Assembly: GCA_937996825.1 (NCBI GenBank)
Contig: CALKUJ010000021.1
Span: forward strand, 1 to 33,522
DNA length: 33,522 bases
Direction: 5' to 3'
DNA from: an uncultured Polynucleobacter sp.
GTDB lineage: Bacteria > Pseudomonadota > Gammaproteobacteria > Burkholderiales > Burkholderiaceae
Shown: positions 1 through 5,661 of the stretch, one piece after another
How positions within the stretch are numbered: position 1 is the stretch's first letter
Layout: the number at the start of each line of letters is the position of its first letter
Position numbers and translations under genes: made by a program
The notes under the pieces: generated by a model
What the model saw: the letters and a program-made list of their open reading frames with translations, nothing else
What the model was told of the DNA's origin: nothing
Database searches by the model: none

Positions 1-55
1 CAAGCCAGATCAAGCTTTTGTATCTACATTGGCAAGACGCTGTGACGTTCCCTTC
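1..55. repeat. 55-bp exact terminal direct repeat (copy 1)
   Basis: Bases 1-55 are identical to bases 33468-33522. An exact overlap of this size is what an assembler leaves on a circular or circularly permuted molecule. The reading frame of the gene that runs off the right end continues correctly when the two copies are merged, which supports a real join. A true short terminal repeat of the virion DNA is less likely but cannot be excluded from sequence alone. Confidence 0.95.
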
Positions 56-86
56 AGACGGAAAAAAACAATACAATTATTTGTAA
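1..86 (+). CDS. C-terminal end of the tail-tip protein that starts at 31316
   Basis: This is the last part of the gene beginning at 31316. Codons here start at position 3, so the protein finishes with residues FPSDGKKQYNYL and a TAA at 84-86. Only bases 56-86 are not already present at the right end. The full product is 745 residues once the 55-bp overlap is merged. It ends 10 bases before the glycine-rich fibre-like gene. Confidence 0.85.
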   Translation, partial: SQIKLLYLHWQDAVTFPSDGKKQYNYL

Positions 87-96
87 GAGGTGATTT

Positions 97-876
97 GTGG
101 CTGACGTTCCAAACAATGCGATCAAGATTCAAACTGAGGAAGTGTCGTCTGACAGTCCTGCAACATCATCGACAATGTACAAGGTTGGTGGTGCGATCAA
201 CTACCTGATTGATGTTGGTCTGAACGCTCAAGAATTCTCAACACCTGGAAGCTATTCTTGGACCAGTCCGCCTGTGATCACGCGCGTTCACGTGCAGATG
301 ATTGGTGGCGGTGGCGGTGGTTGCAAGGGTGGAATTACAGGGTCTCCACCAATTGCCGGGGCCGGTGGTGGCGGTGGCGGTGGTGGCGGAATATTCCAGG
401 GATTTGTCACTGTCATTCCGAATACGCTTTACACAATCACAGTCGGGGCCGGTGGAGCAGGCGGGACAATTGGGTCTGGAAACGTCGGGGCCAACGGGGG
501 AAATAGCAGTGCGCTTGGTATAACTGTTATTGGTGGAACCGGTGCAAACGCATCAGGTGGTGCCGGTGGAAATGATGGCTTTGGTTATAGAACAAGCGGT
601 GGTCCAGGTGGATCTGGAAATGGACAGCCAGGCTTGGCGGGTGAATCAAATGCTTATTCAAGCGGTGGACCTGGAAACGCTGCACCTGGCGCAACATTCA
701 CAGGTGGTGGTGGCGGTGGCGCTGGCTTTGATGCAGGTGGATCGGTTGCGACCAATTTATTTGGAACTCGTGGCTCTGGGGGCGGGGGCACGCAAGGCAC
801 AGATATTGGTGCAACGCCCAATGCTGGTCCAGGTGGAGATGGCGTCGTGATTCTTACTTGGTTTGGTAACCCGTAA
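97..876 (+). CDS. Glycine-rich tail fibre-like protein
   Basis: A 259-residue protein starting at GTG 97, with AGAGG a few bases upstream. Residues about 40-65 (EFSTPGSYSWTSPP then VHVQMIGGGGGG) match the opening of the glycine-rich domain found at the ends of many phage tail fibres and receptor-binding proteins. From there to the end the protein is dominated by GG and GGG runs, compatible with a stacked polyglycine-helix tip. It follows the tail-tip gene directly and is the last gene of the late operon, the usual place for host-recognition proteins. Function is inferred from composition and position; the N-terminal 35 residues are probably the attachment part. Confidence 0.7.
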   Translation: MADVPNNAIKIQTEEVSSDSPATSSTMYKVGGAINYLIDVGLNAQEFSTPGSYSWTSPPVITRVHVQMIGGGGGGCKGGITGSPPIAGAGGGGGGGGGIFQGFVTVIPNTLYTITVGAGGAGGTIGSGNVGANGGNSSALGITVIGGTGANASGGAGGNDGFGYRTSGGPGGSGNGQPGLAGESNAYSSGGPGNAAPGATFTGGGGGGAGFDAGGSVATNLFGTRGSGGGGTQGTDIGATPNAGPGGDGVVILTWFGNP

Positions 877-885
877 GATCAAAAA

Positions 886-939
886 GGCCCCGGGCTCTTT
901 GAAGTGGTGGTGATCACTTGGGTACAAGAGCTCGGGGCC
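886..939. terminator. GC-rich bifurcated hairpin between convergent operons
   Basis: Bases 886-899 pair with 926-939 (14 bp, one G-T), and inside the loop 902-906 pairs with 915-919. Five T residues follow it on the minus strand (881-885 read in reverse); no T-run follows on the plus strand. It sits directly after the last late gene, so it may stop transcription from both sides, but only the minus-strand form looks like a classical intrinsic terminator. Confidence 0.6.
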
Positions 940-1001
940 CTGAGACGGAAAAAGAGGTTACCATCTTGTCGTCACAGGTTTCCGAAAGCTTTAAAGAAAA
1001 A

Positions 1002-1026
1002 CGCCCGACACGCTATGCATCGGGCG
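1002..1026 (-). terminator. Rho-independent terminator of the methyltransferase operon
   Basis: Read on the minus strand, a 7-bp perfect stem (1020-1026 with 1002-1008, CGCCCGA/TCGGGCG) is followed directly by TTTTTCTTT. It lies about 110 bases after the stop of the minus-strand methyltransferase gene. Confidence 0.75.
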
Positions 1027-1139
1027 CAAAAGACTGATCGACACAAAGAGGATGCCGAGCCTTTTCAGACTTAGAGTGCAAAGAGGTTCGTCGTTTTTAG
1101 TATTGAAATAGAATCTTTGAAATTGAAGCGAAAATTGGT

Positions 1140-2060
1140 CTAGGTCTTGGGTTTAAAACACAGATCATAGGCTATTTGGTTGCATACCAACAATTCGGGC
1201 TTTGTTTTGGTCGTGCCAGCTTGGCTTAACTTTGTTTTCCTATGATATTTTCCTACAACTCTGAAGTCACTTGGAACAGTATATTCTGAGACAAACAACG
1301 GTTGCCTAACCAATCTCGCCCAGTCCCAAAACTCTTTGTGATTGAACGCAGATTCGTTATCGTAGTCACAAGTTCCAGCGTACGGTGGATCGCAGTAAAC
1401 AACAGAATCATTTTTTATTTCAATTTCTCTATAGTCATTACTGGTCCACAATATGTTTGTTTGAAGCTGTTGAAGCTGTTGAAGCTGTTGAAGCTGTTGA
1501 AGCTGTTGAAGCCGTTCAAGCTGTTGAAGCTGTTGAAGCTGTGTTGGCTTAAATTTGGGGTTCATTTTTTTTACTAAATACCTAACAACTAGTCTACGTT
1601 TATTAATAGATTTCACACCAAAAGGCCAAGCCTTGACGCCAAGAGCCTTGATTGCAATGTCGTCAAACTCATCAAATACAACGGCCATGTGAAGACTTTT
1701 TTTGTAAGGCTCAATGTCTTTGCCAAACAAATAACATGTTTGATTGTTTCCAAATGACCAAAGCAGTCTCACATAGGCATCAGTATCTTTGCGCGCAGAG
1801 AACTCCTCTCGTGAAACCCATGGTGGCTTGAAGTTGTCATAATTGAATTCGCCTCGAATGGCTCGCTGAATTAAATCAACCGTGTCGGGCTTTATTTCAT
1901 TGAAGTGATAGGTCTTTGCCTTTTTAAAAAGAATTGCTGCGTGAGTGACGGCAAACCCGCCACCAAAAAGATCATAGAAGTTTTCACTCTTTGGAATGAG
2001 GCGCATGATGTTTTCAATAATGTCAGACTTAGACCCCATATAGGGAATTCCAAAGTTCAT
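1140..2060 (-). CDS. D12-class DNA N6-adenine methyltransferase
   Basis: A 306-residue protein that should transfer a methyl group from S-adenosylmethionine to adenine N6 in a specific DNA site. The N-terminus has PYMGSKSDI (6-14) and DLFGGGF (30-36), the cofactor-binding motif I of the D12/Dam family, and the catalytic DPPY is at 224-227. Between them, residues 174-200 are a pure Gln/Leu repeat (LQQ units) encoded by nine 9-bp DNA repeats, an insertion not expected in the family. The ATG at 2058-2060 directly follows the stop codon of the ParB-like gene, so the two are probably translated as a pair. Phages use such enzymes to evade host restriction or to mark their own DNA; the target site cannot be read from sequence. 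Confidence 0.85.
   Translation of the reverse strand: MNFGIPYMGSKSDIIENIMRLIPKSENFYDLFGGGFAVTHAAILFKKAKTYHFNEIKPDTVDLIQRAIRGEFNYDNFKPPWVSREEFSARKDTDAYVRLLWSFGNNQTCYLFGKDIEPYKKSLHMAVVFDEFDDIAIKALGVKAWPFGVKSINKRRLVVRYLVKKMNPKFKPTQLQQLQQLERLQQLQQLQQLQQLQQLQTNILWTSNDYREIEIKNDSVVYCDPPYAGTCDYDNESAFNHKEFWDWARLVRQPLFVSEYTVPSDFRVVGKYHRKTKLSQAGTTKTKPELLVCNQIAYDLCFKPKT
1461..1541 (-). repeat. 9 x 9-bp in-frame tandem repeat inside the methyltransferase gene
   Basis: Nine consecutive 9-base units (plus strand ttgaagctg) fill exactly 81 bases. Seven are identical; unit 6 is ttgaagccg and unit 7 is ttcaagctg. On the coding strand each unit encodes three residues of an LQQ pattern. Because the unit is a multiple of three, copy-number change lengthens or shortens the protein without breaking the frame. 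Confidence 0.95.
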
Positions 2061-2597
2061 TTAAAATTCAAATCCGCACGATGGGCATGTGTGTTGCTTT
2101 TCATCACTTAACTCTTCAGCCGCACTATCAAGCTCTTCAAAAGATTCTTTGTACCGGTCTAGATCAATTTCAGGAAACCTAAGATCATCAAGGTAAGCGA
2201 CATCAAGGCCAGCATCATTCATGAACTCATACAGCCCTTCATCAGTGATCTGTCCAAACTGAGAGGTCAACGCAAGCACTCGCTCTTTTGCATCCTTCAC
2301 ATCTTTTGCATGGATGACAGAGACTGGAATCTTGGGAATCTTGTACCCTTCAGCTTTGAGCCCTTGAAGCGTCCTGACTCGTTGATGGCCATTCAAGATC
2401 ATCCATTTGCCATCATGCTTCCAGACTGACACAGGTTCACTGAATCCGTGACGCAGTATTTCATTCTTGAGTTTGAGATAGTTCTCTTGGCTTAGCTCTT
2501 TCAAGTTCCCTTGGAAGTCCTTCAGATCCTCGAGTGGAAGCTCCAGAGAGCCCTGGCATTTGATTTCAACAAGCTTAAGATCCAAAGACACCCCCAC
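2061..2597 (-). CDS. ParB-like N-terminal domain protein with C-terminal zinc finger
   Basis: A 178-residue protein starting at GTG 2597. Residues about 20-100 form a ParB/Srx-like domain: LPLEDLKDF, then GFSEPVSVW, then the signature NGHQRVRTLQGL (69-80). ParB-like domains bind DNA and use CTP or act as nucleases in some phage proteins. The C-terminus is acidic (about 130-167) and ends with CPSCGF (171-176), half of a zinc-binding site. It is directly upstream of the D12 methyltransferase, a pairing common in phages, where the ParB-like protein may guide or regulate modification. No clear Shine-Dalgarno site precedes the GTG, so a different start is possible. Confidence 0.75.
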   Translation of the reverse strand: MGVSLDLKLVEIKCQGSLELPLEDLKDFQGNLKELSQENYLKLKNEILRHGFSEPVSVWKHDGKWMILNGHQRVRTLQGLKAEGYKIPKIPVSVIHAKDVKDAKERVLALTSQFGQITDEGLYEFMNDAGLDVAYLDDLRFPEIDLDRYKESFEELDSAAEELSDEKQHTCPSCGFEF

Positions 2598-2674
2598 GAC
2601 TGGCGCGATTGATATAGGTCATCCTCGAATGAATTTCACATCTGCGTCAAGCAACGATGATGCAGCCCGCAAGG

Positions 2675-2772
2675 AAGGGGTCATAATTCAAGAACTAAAT
2701 TAGTCGAAAATTAAACCAATTCAGTTCTTGCAGGGGTCGAGAAGGTACCTTGTCACCCCCGAGAAGCCCCTT
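2675..2772. promoter_or_regulatory. Cruciform-type element: three-way junction of inverted repeats
   Basis: Bases 2675-2680 (AAGGGG) pair with 2767-2772 (CCCCTT) and enclose two hairpins. The first joins 2689-2696 to 2723-2730 (CAAGAACT/AGTTCTTG) and continues with AATT/AATT after one mismatch. The second joins 2733-2737 to 2755-2759 (GGGGT/ACCCC) around the palindrome AAGGTACCTT at 2742-2751. It lies between the start of the minus-strand ParB operon and the structured RNA. It could be an operator, a 5' domain of the RNA, or a terminator; the sequence does not decide. Confidence 0.45.
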
Positions 2773-2878
2773 TGGCACCCCATAAATGAACATGAGAATC
2801 GTTATCAATTGCATTGAACGTGCAAATGAAAATGAAGCTCAAGTAGTTGGTTTTCCAGATGACTTTTGAGAGTTGGTA

Positions 2879-3469
2879 GGGGAAAAAGAAAGGCCTGAAA
2901 CGTTCGATTTGCAGCCTACGTTTCAAGCCACAGAAATAGATAAGTCCGAACATACTTTTCAAGTTTGATTCTGGCAAGTCGAAGTCTGAAAAATCCCAAA
3001 ACTGCAAAAGTCGATGCAAGGCCTAACGGACTTAAAACTAGGCATCAAGCCATGTGGAAACATATGGCAAACGGACTTTGCAAGCTCAAGCGAACAAGGC
3101 GGTTCGAAGGTGAGAGCGCACAGAAATTGGACTACAAAGGGGCATGTGCGAATAGCAAGCATCGTCAGACCAGATCAACCAAAACGGTACATACTGGTAA
3201 CAAATGTTTGAAGGTTTTAGATACTGACTAGGAAATGCGGGAACATGAAGATACCGCGACCACTCGTTGCCAATTAGTTGTGGTGAAGCACTTCAAGATG
3301 CTGGATCATGGTGGGATTCAGAATGCCTAGTCAGCCTAAGACCGAGAACTGTTGAATGTAGTACTGAACTCTACTGGAAGTCTTCGATAGCGAACATTCG
3401 CTAAGAGGGTGGTGGTGAGAGAAGGCCCCGAGTTTTGTCTGAAGCATTCTTTCTTGTTTCTTTTTCCTT
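2879..3469 (+). ncRNA. Candidate large structured phage RNA (about 590 nt, ROOL/GOLLD-like size)
   Basis: No convincing gene is present, but helices are dense. GGAAAAAGAAA (2881-2891) pairs perfectly with TTTCTTTTTCC (3457-3467), plus two G-U pairs outside, closing the whole unit. Inside, in order: 2892-2902/2919-2929 (11 bp, one mismatch); 2964-2970/2992-3000; 3021-3025/3039-3043; 3049-3055/3060-3068 capped by the GNRA loop GGAA; 3091-3095/3102-3106; 3117-3122/3145-3150; 3169-3173/3194-3198 with an inner 3-bp arm; 3224-3232/3326-3334 (CTGACTAGG, 9 bp perfect) enclosing hairpins 3237-3240/3254-3257, 3260-3263/3280-3283 and 3287-3290/3299-3302; 3338-3342/3380-3384; 3389-3393/3398-3402. Loop 3027-3033 is complementary to 2942-2948, a possible pseudoknot. 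The GNRA loop exists only on the plus strand. The length resembles the ROOL class, but I cannot assign a family, and no strong promoter was seen. Confidence 0.55.
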
Positions 3470-3504
3470 CTCTTAATTAGTTAACTCTTGAACCTGGTAT
3501 GGTC

Positions 3505-3696
3505 CTATACGACATGCTCAAACAAAGACGAGGATGATTGATCAAAAGTAACTCCATCCATGGAGTTCAAACCCAAGTCCCCGAACCTCTTTGTTTCAAG
3601 TTTGGCAGACTCATAGCTGTCAAATATATCAACTGTCGTGAAATATTGACCTGAAGCGGACATCCCTGCCACCGCATATTGCTTGTGAGTTTCCAT
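3505..3696 (-). CDS. Small protein, paralogue of the gene at 4432-4656
   Basis: A 63-residue protein of unknown function. ATG 3696 is chosen because AAGG lies six bases upstream; an in-frame ORF extends further up to 3801, but that part looks non-coding. Its core, YFTTVDIFDSYESAKLE, lines up with TFTLVEIFDTHSKAESL in the second minus-strand gene, in each case preceded by a short AVxG/AVLT strand. The pattern reads as strand-strand-helix. The similarity between two otherwise isolated minus-strand ORFs is the main reason to believe both are real. It is divergent from the early promoter at 3730-3758 and stands beside the structured RNA. Confidence 0.55.
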   Translation of the reverse strand: METHKQYAVAGMSASGQYFTTVDIFDSYESAKLETKRFGDLGLNSMDGVTFDQSSSSLFEHVV

Positions 3697-3729
3697 GCCT
3701 AACCTTGTTGCACACACCGTTCCAACCGT

Positions 3730-3758
3730 TTGACAACGCATCAATCGAAAAGTATGAC
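3730..3758 (+). promoter_or_regulatory. Sigma70-type promoter of the early operon
   Basis: A perfect -35 box TTGACA (3730-3735) is followed after exactly 17 bases by TATGAC (3753-3758, four of six consensus positions). Transcription would begin near 3765, just ahead of the first plus-strand early gene. Confidence 0.7.
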
Positions 3759-3841
3759 ACCTAGAAACAAGGACAACGAATGATTTGGTTTTGGTTAACA
3801 TGCATGGGTCTAGTCTGTTGGTCTGCTGTGCGGATCAAGGC

Positions 3842-4051
3842 ATGACTTTGGAAAACCCAATGAACATCGAGTACAAACGCTTCTTTGTCAGATGGCTGCC
3901 AGACAAAAAGCTTTATGTTGTGATTGGTGTTTGGGTCAGTGAGGTTTACGGTGGGTTCGGATGGCAGGACATCTCGTTCCACAAATATTTCCTCGCAGCA
4001 GATTTGAAGTGTTTGCTTTGCTACATCGACAAATGGACGGGTAGGCTATGA
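3842..4051 (+). CDS. Hypothetical early protein, 69 aa
   Basis: First gene of the early operon, downstream of the promoter at 3730-3758. Not recognised. It is rich in aromatic residues (FFVRWLPDKKLYVVIGVWVSEVYGGFGWQD). The start is uncertain: ATG 3842 has GGAT seven bases upstream, ATG 3860 has GGA, and ATG 3800 has no visible ribosome site. The stop overlaps the next start as ATGA, which fixes it in the operon. Confidence 0.6.
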   Translation: MTLENPMNIEYKRFFVRWLPDKKLYVVIGVWVSEVYGGFGWQDISFHKYFLAADLKCLLCYIDKWTGRL

Positions 4052-4224
4052 TTGACCGAATAGAACTAGAAAAAGAACTTGTGGCGTACACAGAGCATCT
4101 AGACATGGCTGACGAAATGATCATTAGGCTTTTGCTAGATATTCGAGACCTGTTGATTGAATCGACTTCGAAGGTTGAGAACATAGACAGAGGCGTTGCA
4201 AGGATTGGTAACAGAATAAAATGA
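4048..4224 (+). CDS. Hypothetical helical protein, 58 aa
   Basis: Starts at ATG 4048 within an ATGA overlap with the gene before and ends in another ATGA overlap with the gene after. The protein is charged and mostly helical (IDRIELEKELVAY, then DEMIIRLLLDIRDLL), suggesting a small coiled-coil or dimer. Function unknown. Confidence 0.65.
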   Translation: MIDRIELEKELVAYTEHLDMADEMIIRLLLDIRDLLIESTSKVENIDRGVARIGNRIK

Positions 4225-4415
4225 CAGAACAAACGAAGAGTGAAAATGAGTTTTACCGACAATGGGCAGGTTTGTTGAACAACTATCTATCCCTCTTGAC
4301 CGGAATAAGTGTCACCATGGATGCGGTCAAGGATGCTAAAAGCATTGAAGCCATCAGGAAGTTCGACAAAGCTCTTAGCGAACTAAAAGCCAAATACCCG
4401 GAAAGCTTTCGATGA
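4221..4415 (+). CDS. Hypothetical protein, 64 aa
   Basis: Overlaps the previous gene by ATGA. Helical, soluble, with W15 and a basic C-terminus (ELKAKYPESFR). Not recognised. Its stop codon overlaps the ATG at 4412, the first copy of an 18-bp sequence that also begins the gene at 4714, which suggests that gene once followed directly. Confidence 0.65.
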   Translation: MTEQTKSENEFYRQWAGLLNNYLSLLTGISVTMDAVKDAKSIEAIRKFDKALSELKAKYPESFR

Positions 4416-4429
4416 ACCCAGTAACATTC
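4412..4429 (+). repeat. 18-bp imperfect direct repeat, left copy
   Basis: The sequence atgaacccagtaacattc matches atgaacccagccacattc at 4714-4731 in 16 of 18 positions. Both copies begin with an ATG encoding MNPxTF. They flank the minus-strand cassette gene. The open frame that continues from 4412 to 4717 is antisense to that gene and is probably not a functional protein. Confidence 0.75.
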
Positions 4430-4431
4430 TG

Positions 4432-4656
4432 TCAATTTCCGCGCAGCACGCGAAGAGCCAAAGGAACCGGAGTTTTCATTCGATGCCCATTTATTGTTTT
4501 GGTCAAAATATCATCTGAACAAATCTTTGAAAGTATGTATTTTGCTGGCTTCCTTTTGCGCAGACTTTCAGCCTTTGAATGGGTGTCAAATATTTCGACA
4601 AGTGTGAATGTCTTGTCCACCTCGTCTTCAGTAAGAACCGCCCAGAACGTCTTCAT
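4432..4656 (-). CDS. Small cassette (moron-like) protein, 74 aa
   Basis: Lies against the direction of the early operon. ATG 4656 is chosen because a strong Shine-Dalgarno site, GAGGAG, lies six to seven bases upstream. The N-terminus (MKTFWAVLTEDEVDKTFTLVEIFD) and the following helix resemble the minus-strand gene at 3505-3696; the basic C-terminus is unique. It is flanked by 18-bp repeats at 4412 and 4714, as expected of a small gene inserted with its own expression signals. Function unknown; accessory genes in this position often act on host defence or superinfection. Confidence 0.6.
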   Translation of the reverse strand: MKTFWAVLTEDEVDKTFTLVEIFDTHSKAESLRKRKPAKYILSKICSDDILTKTINGHRMKTPVPLALRVLRGN

Positions 4657-4675
4657 GCTAATCTCCTCGCTATGC

Positions 4676-4702
4676 AATATACCTATTCAATTCTTGTGCC
4701 AG
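4676..4702 (-). promoter_or_regulatory. Possible promoter for the 4432-4656 gene
   Basis: On the minus strand TATATT (4681-4676) lies 20 bases before the ATG, with CTGGCA (4702-4697) 15 bases further upstream. The -10 box is good, the -35 box is four of six and its spacing is short, so this is tentative. Confidence 0.35.
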
Positions 4703-4713
4703 AAAGGCCTCTC

Positions 4714-4731
4714 ATGAACCCAGCCACATTC
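4714..4731 (+). repeat. 18-bp imperfect direct repeat, right copy
   Basis: Second copy of the sequence at 4412-4429 (16 of 18 identical), here the functional start of the next gene. The two copies are 302 bases apart and bracket the minus-strand cassette. Confidence 0.75.
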
Positions 4732-4899
4732 CATACAGTCGTAGGCATTTGCTCAGCACTCTTTTCACCGGACTATCCAGTCGAGGACAAGATCCACAAG
4801 GCTCAAGCGTGTGAGGTGTTTCAGGAATACTGCACGCAGCCGGTTGAGGTTGATCATGAAGAGTACGGTCGAGGGAAAATTAAGAAGGCGGCGAAGTGA
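4714..4899 (+). CDS. Hypothetical protein, 61 aa
   Basis: ATG 4714 is preceded by AAAGG at about ten bases. An upstream in-frame extension to 4579 is rejected because it overlaps the minus-strand cassette gene. The protein (MNPATFHTVVGICSALF, then HKAQACEVFQEYC) is not recognised. It overlaps the next gene as GTGA. Confidence 0.6.
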   Translation: MNPATFHTVVGICSALFSPDYPVEDKIHKAQACEVFQEYCTQPVEVDHEEYGRGKIKKAAK

Positions 4900-5111
4900 A
4901 AGACGAAAGCGTCAATATTGAACATATTCTTGAACGGATAAAAAACCAAAGCTATTTCATTGCTGAATATCAGCTCAAACAAATTGAAATTCTAAACTAT
5001 TGCGTACCTCACATGGATGAAATGTGGGCAGCCACTATTGCCAGCATTATCTTGGGCTGTGATTTTAGGGACGCGAAAGCGGCTTTGCAAAAAAGGATTG
5101 AAGAGTCATGA
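4896..5111 (+). CDS. Hypothetical protein, 71 aa
   Basis: Starts at GTG 4896 overlapping the previous stop. Helical with a hydrophobic stretch (WAATIASIILGC) too short and polar-flanked to be a sure membrane span. Ends in an ATGA overlap with the next gene. Unknown function. Confidence 0.6.
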   Translation: MKDESVNIEHILERIKNQSYFIAEYQLKQIEILNYCVPHMDEMWAATIASIILGCDFRDAKAALQKRIEES

Positions 5112-5443
5112 GCGACTTGCCAGACAAACCTCTGGAATTTTGGTTGAACTTTGAGCTACATGAGCCAGAGGTATGGGATGAGCCACATGAATTGCGCTAT
5201 CCAAATGCATCAAAGCCTGAAGACATCATACATGTGATTGAATACGAGGTTTACGCAGACCTAGTCAAAATGCACGACTGGTACAGGACTGAAATGCTTC
5301 GTCACAAAGAGGCTTTTCAAAAAGAGCGATACAAGGTTGAGACCTTAGAATGTAAAATGCTTGAAATAAAGGCCGCTGCAAAAGAAGCGCTTGAAATTAA
5401 ATCACCCGAAGAGGCACTCACAGAGACAGAGGACAAGACGTGA
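5108..5443 (+). CDS. Hypothetical protein with C-terminal coiled coil, 111 aa
   Basis: The N-terminal half is acidic and aromatic (PLEFWLNFELHEPEVWDEPHEL); residues about 55-105 form a long charged helix (KEAFQKERYKVETLECKML). Not recognised. Its last codons and the following start (ETEDKT, then GTGAAAG) are almost exactly repeated at 5640-5664. Confidence 0.65.
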   Translation: MSDLPDKPLEFWLNFELHEPEVWDEPHELRYPNASKPEDIIHVIEYEVYADLVKMHDWYRTEMLRHKEAFQKERYKVETLECKMLEIKAAAKEALEIKSPEEALTETEDKT

Positions 5444-5446
5444 AAG
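5422..5446 (+). repeat. 25-bp near-identical gene-junction repeat, left copy
   Basis: Bases 5422-5446 and 5640-5664 differ at one position. Each copy covers the end of one gene (encoding ETEDK) and the GTG start of the next, so the two copies bracket the 5440-5661 module exactly. Confidence 0.85.
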
Positions 5447-5517
5447 AAATAAAACTTAAACTTGTCACAGAAAGAGTCTTTCATAACCGCGACGAATTTA
5501 AACAATACTGTGAATAA
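5440..5517 (+). CDS. Mini-ORF, 25 aa (5' half of a stop-split gene)
   Basis: GTG 5440 overlaps the previous stop, and the peptide MKEIKLKLVTERVFHNRDEF continues to CE and TAA 5515-5517. The next ATG (5518) follows at once in the same frame. Together the two halves would give a 73-codon product, so this looks like one gene interrupted by a nonsense codon, or a gene restarted after the stop. Confidence 0.5.
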   Translation: MKEIKLKLVTERVFHNRDEFKQYCE

Positions 5518-5661
5518 ATGGTTGAACAAGGTGTTTACGCTTCAGAAGATTTTTGGCCTACTCTTTTTGTTAAAGGCGAGGCCGCGTTTAGTACGCTTGA
5601 ACCTGCAAACCAAACGATTATTACAACTGAGGGGTTTGTAGAGACAGAGGACAAGCCGTGA
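5518..5661 (+). CDS. Mini-ORF, 47 aa (3' half of a stop-split gene)
   Basis: Starts with ATG 5518 directly after the TAA of the preceding mini-ORF, in the same frame, and ends in ETEDKP at a GTGA overlap with the next gene. The aromatic middle (SEDFWPTLFVKGEAAF) looks protein-like, which argues that the split gene was once, or still is, translated. Translation could restart by coupling. Function unknown. Confidence 0.55.
   Translation: MVEQGVYASEDFWPTLFVKGEAAFSTLEPANQTIITTEGFVETEDKP

Noticed and set aside
258..850. Alternative frames inside the glycine-rich gene
   Set aside because: Shadows created by the GGT/GGC repeats of the real gene.
1461..1541. CRISPR array
   Set aside because: The 9-bp units are contiguous without spacers and are in frame with the methyltransferase.
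3101..3108. GGTTCGAA resembling a tRNA T-loop
   Set aside because: The flanking five bases on each side do not pair as a T-stem and no acceptor or anticodon arm is seen; the bases are used by the 3091-3106 hairpin instead.
2753..3231. Open frames on both strands (2753-3019 and 2959-3162 minus; 2965-3231 and 3014-3211 plus) in the 2.6-3.5 kb gap
   Set aside because: No ribosome sites, no recognisable protein pattern, overlapping on both strands, and the same bases are better explained by many paired helices.
3418..3473. AGAGAAGG/CCTTCTCT hairpin at the 3' end of the structured region as a terminator
   Set aside because: The loop is about 40 bases and no T-run follows; its right arm overlaps the better 11-bp closing helix, so it is at most an alternative fold.
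4412..4717. 101-codon plus-strand frame beginning MNPVTF
   Set aside because: After the duplicated start it is simply the complement of the minus-strand cassette gene, which has the strong ribosome site and a paralogue.
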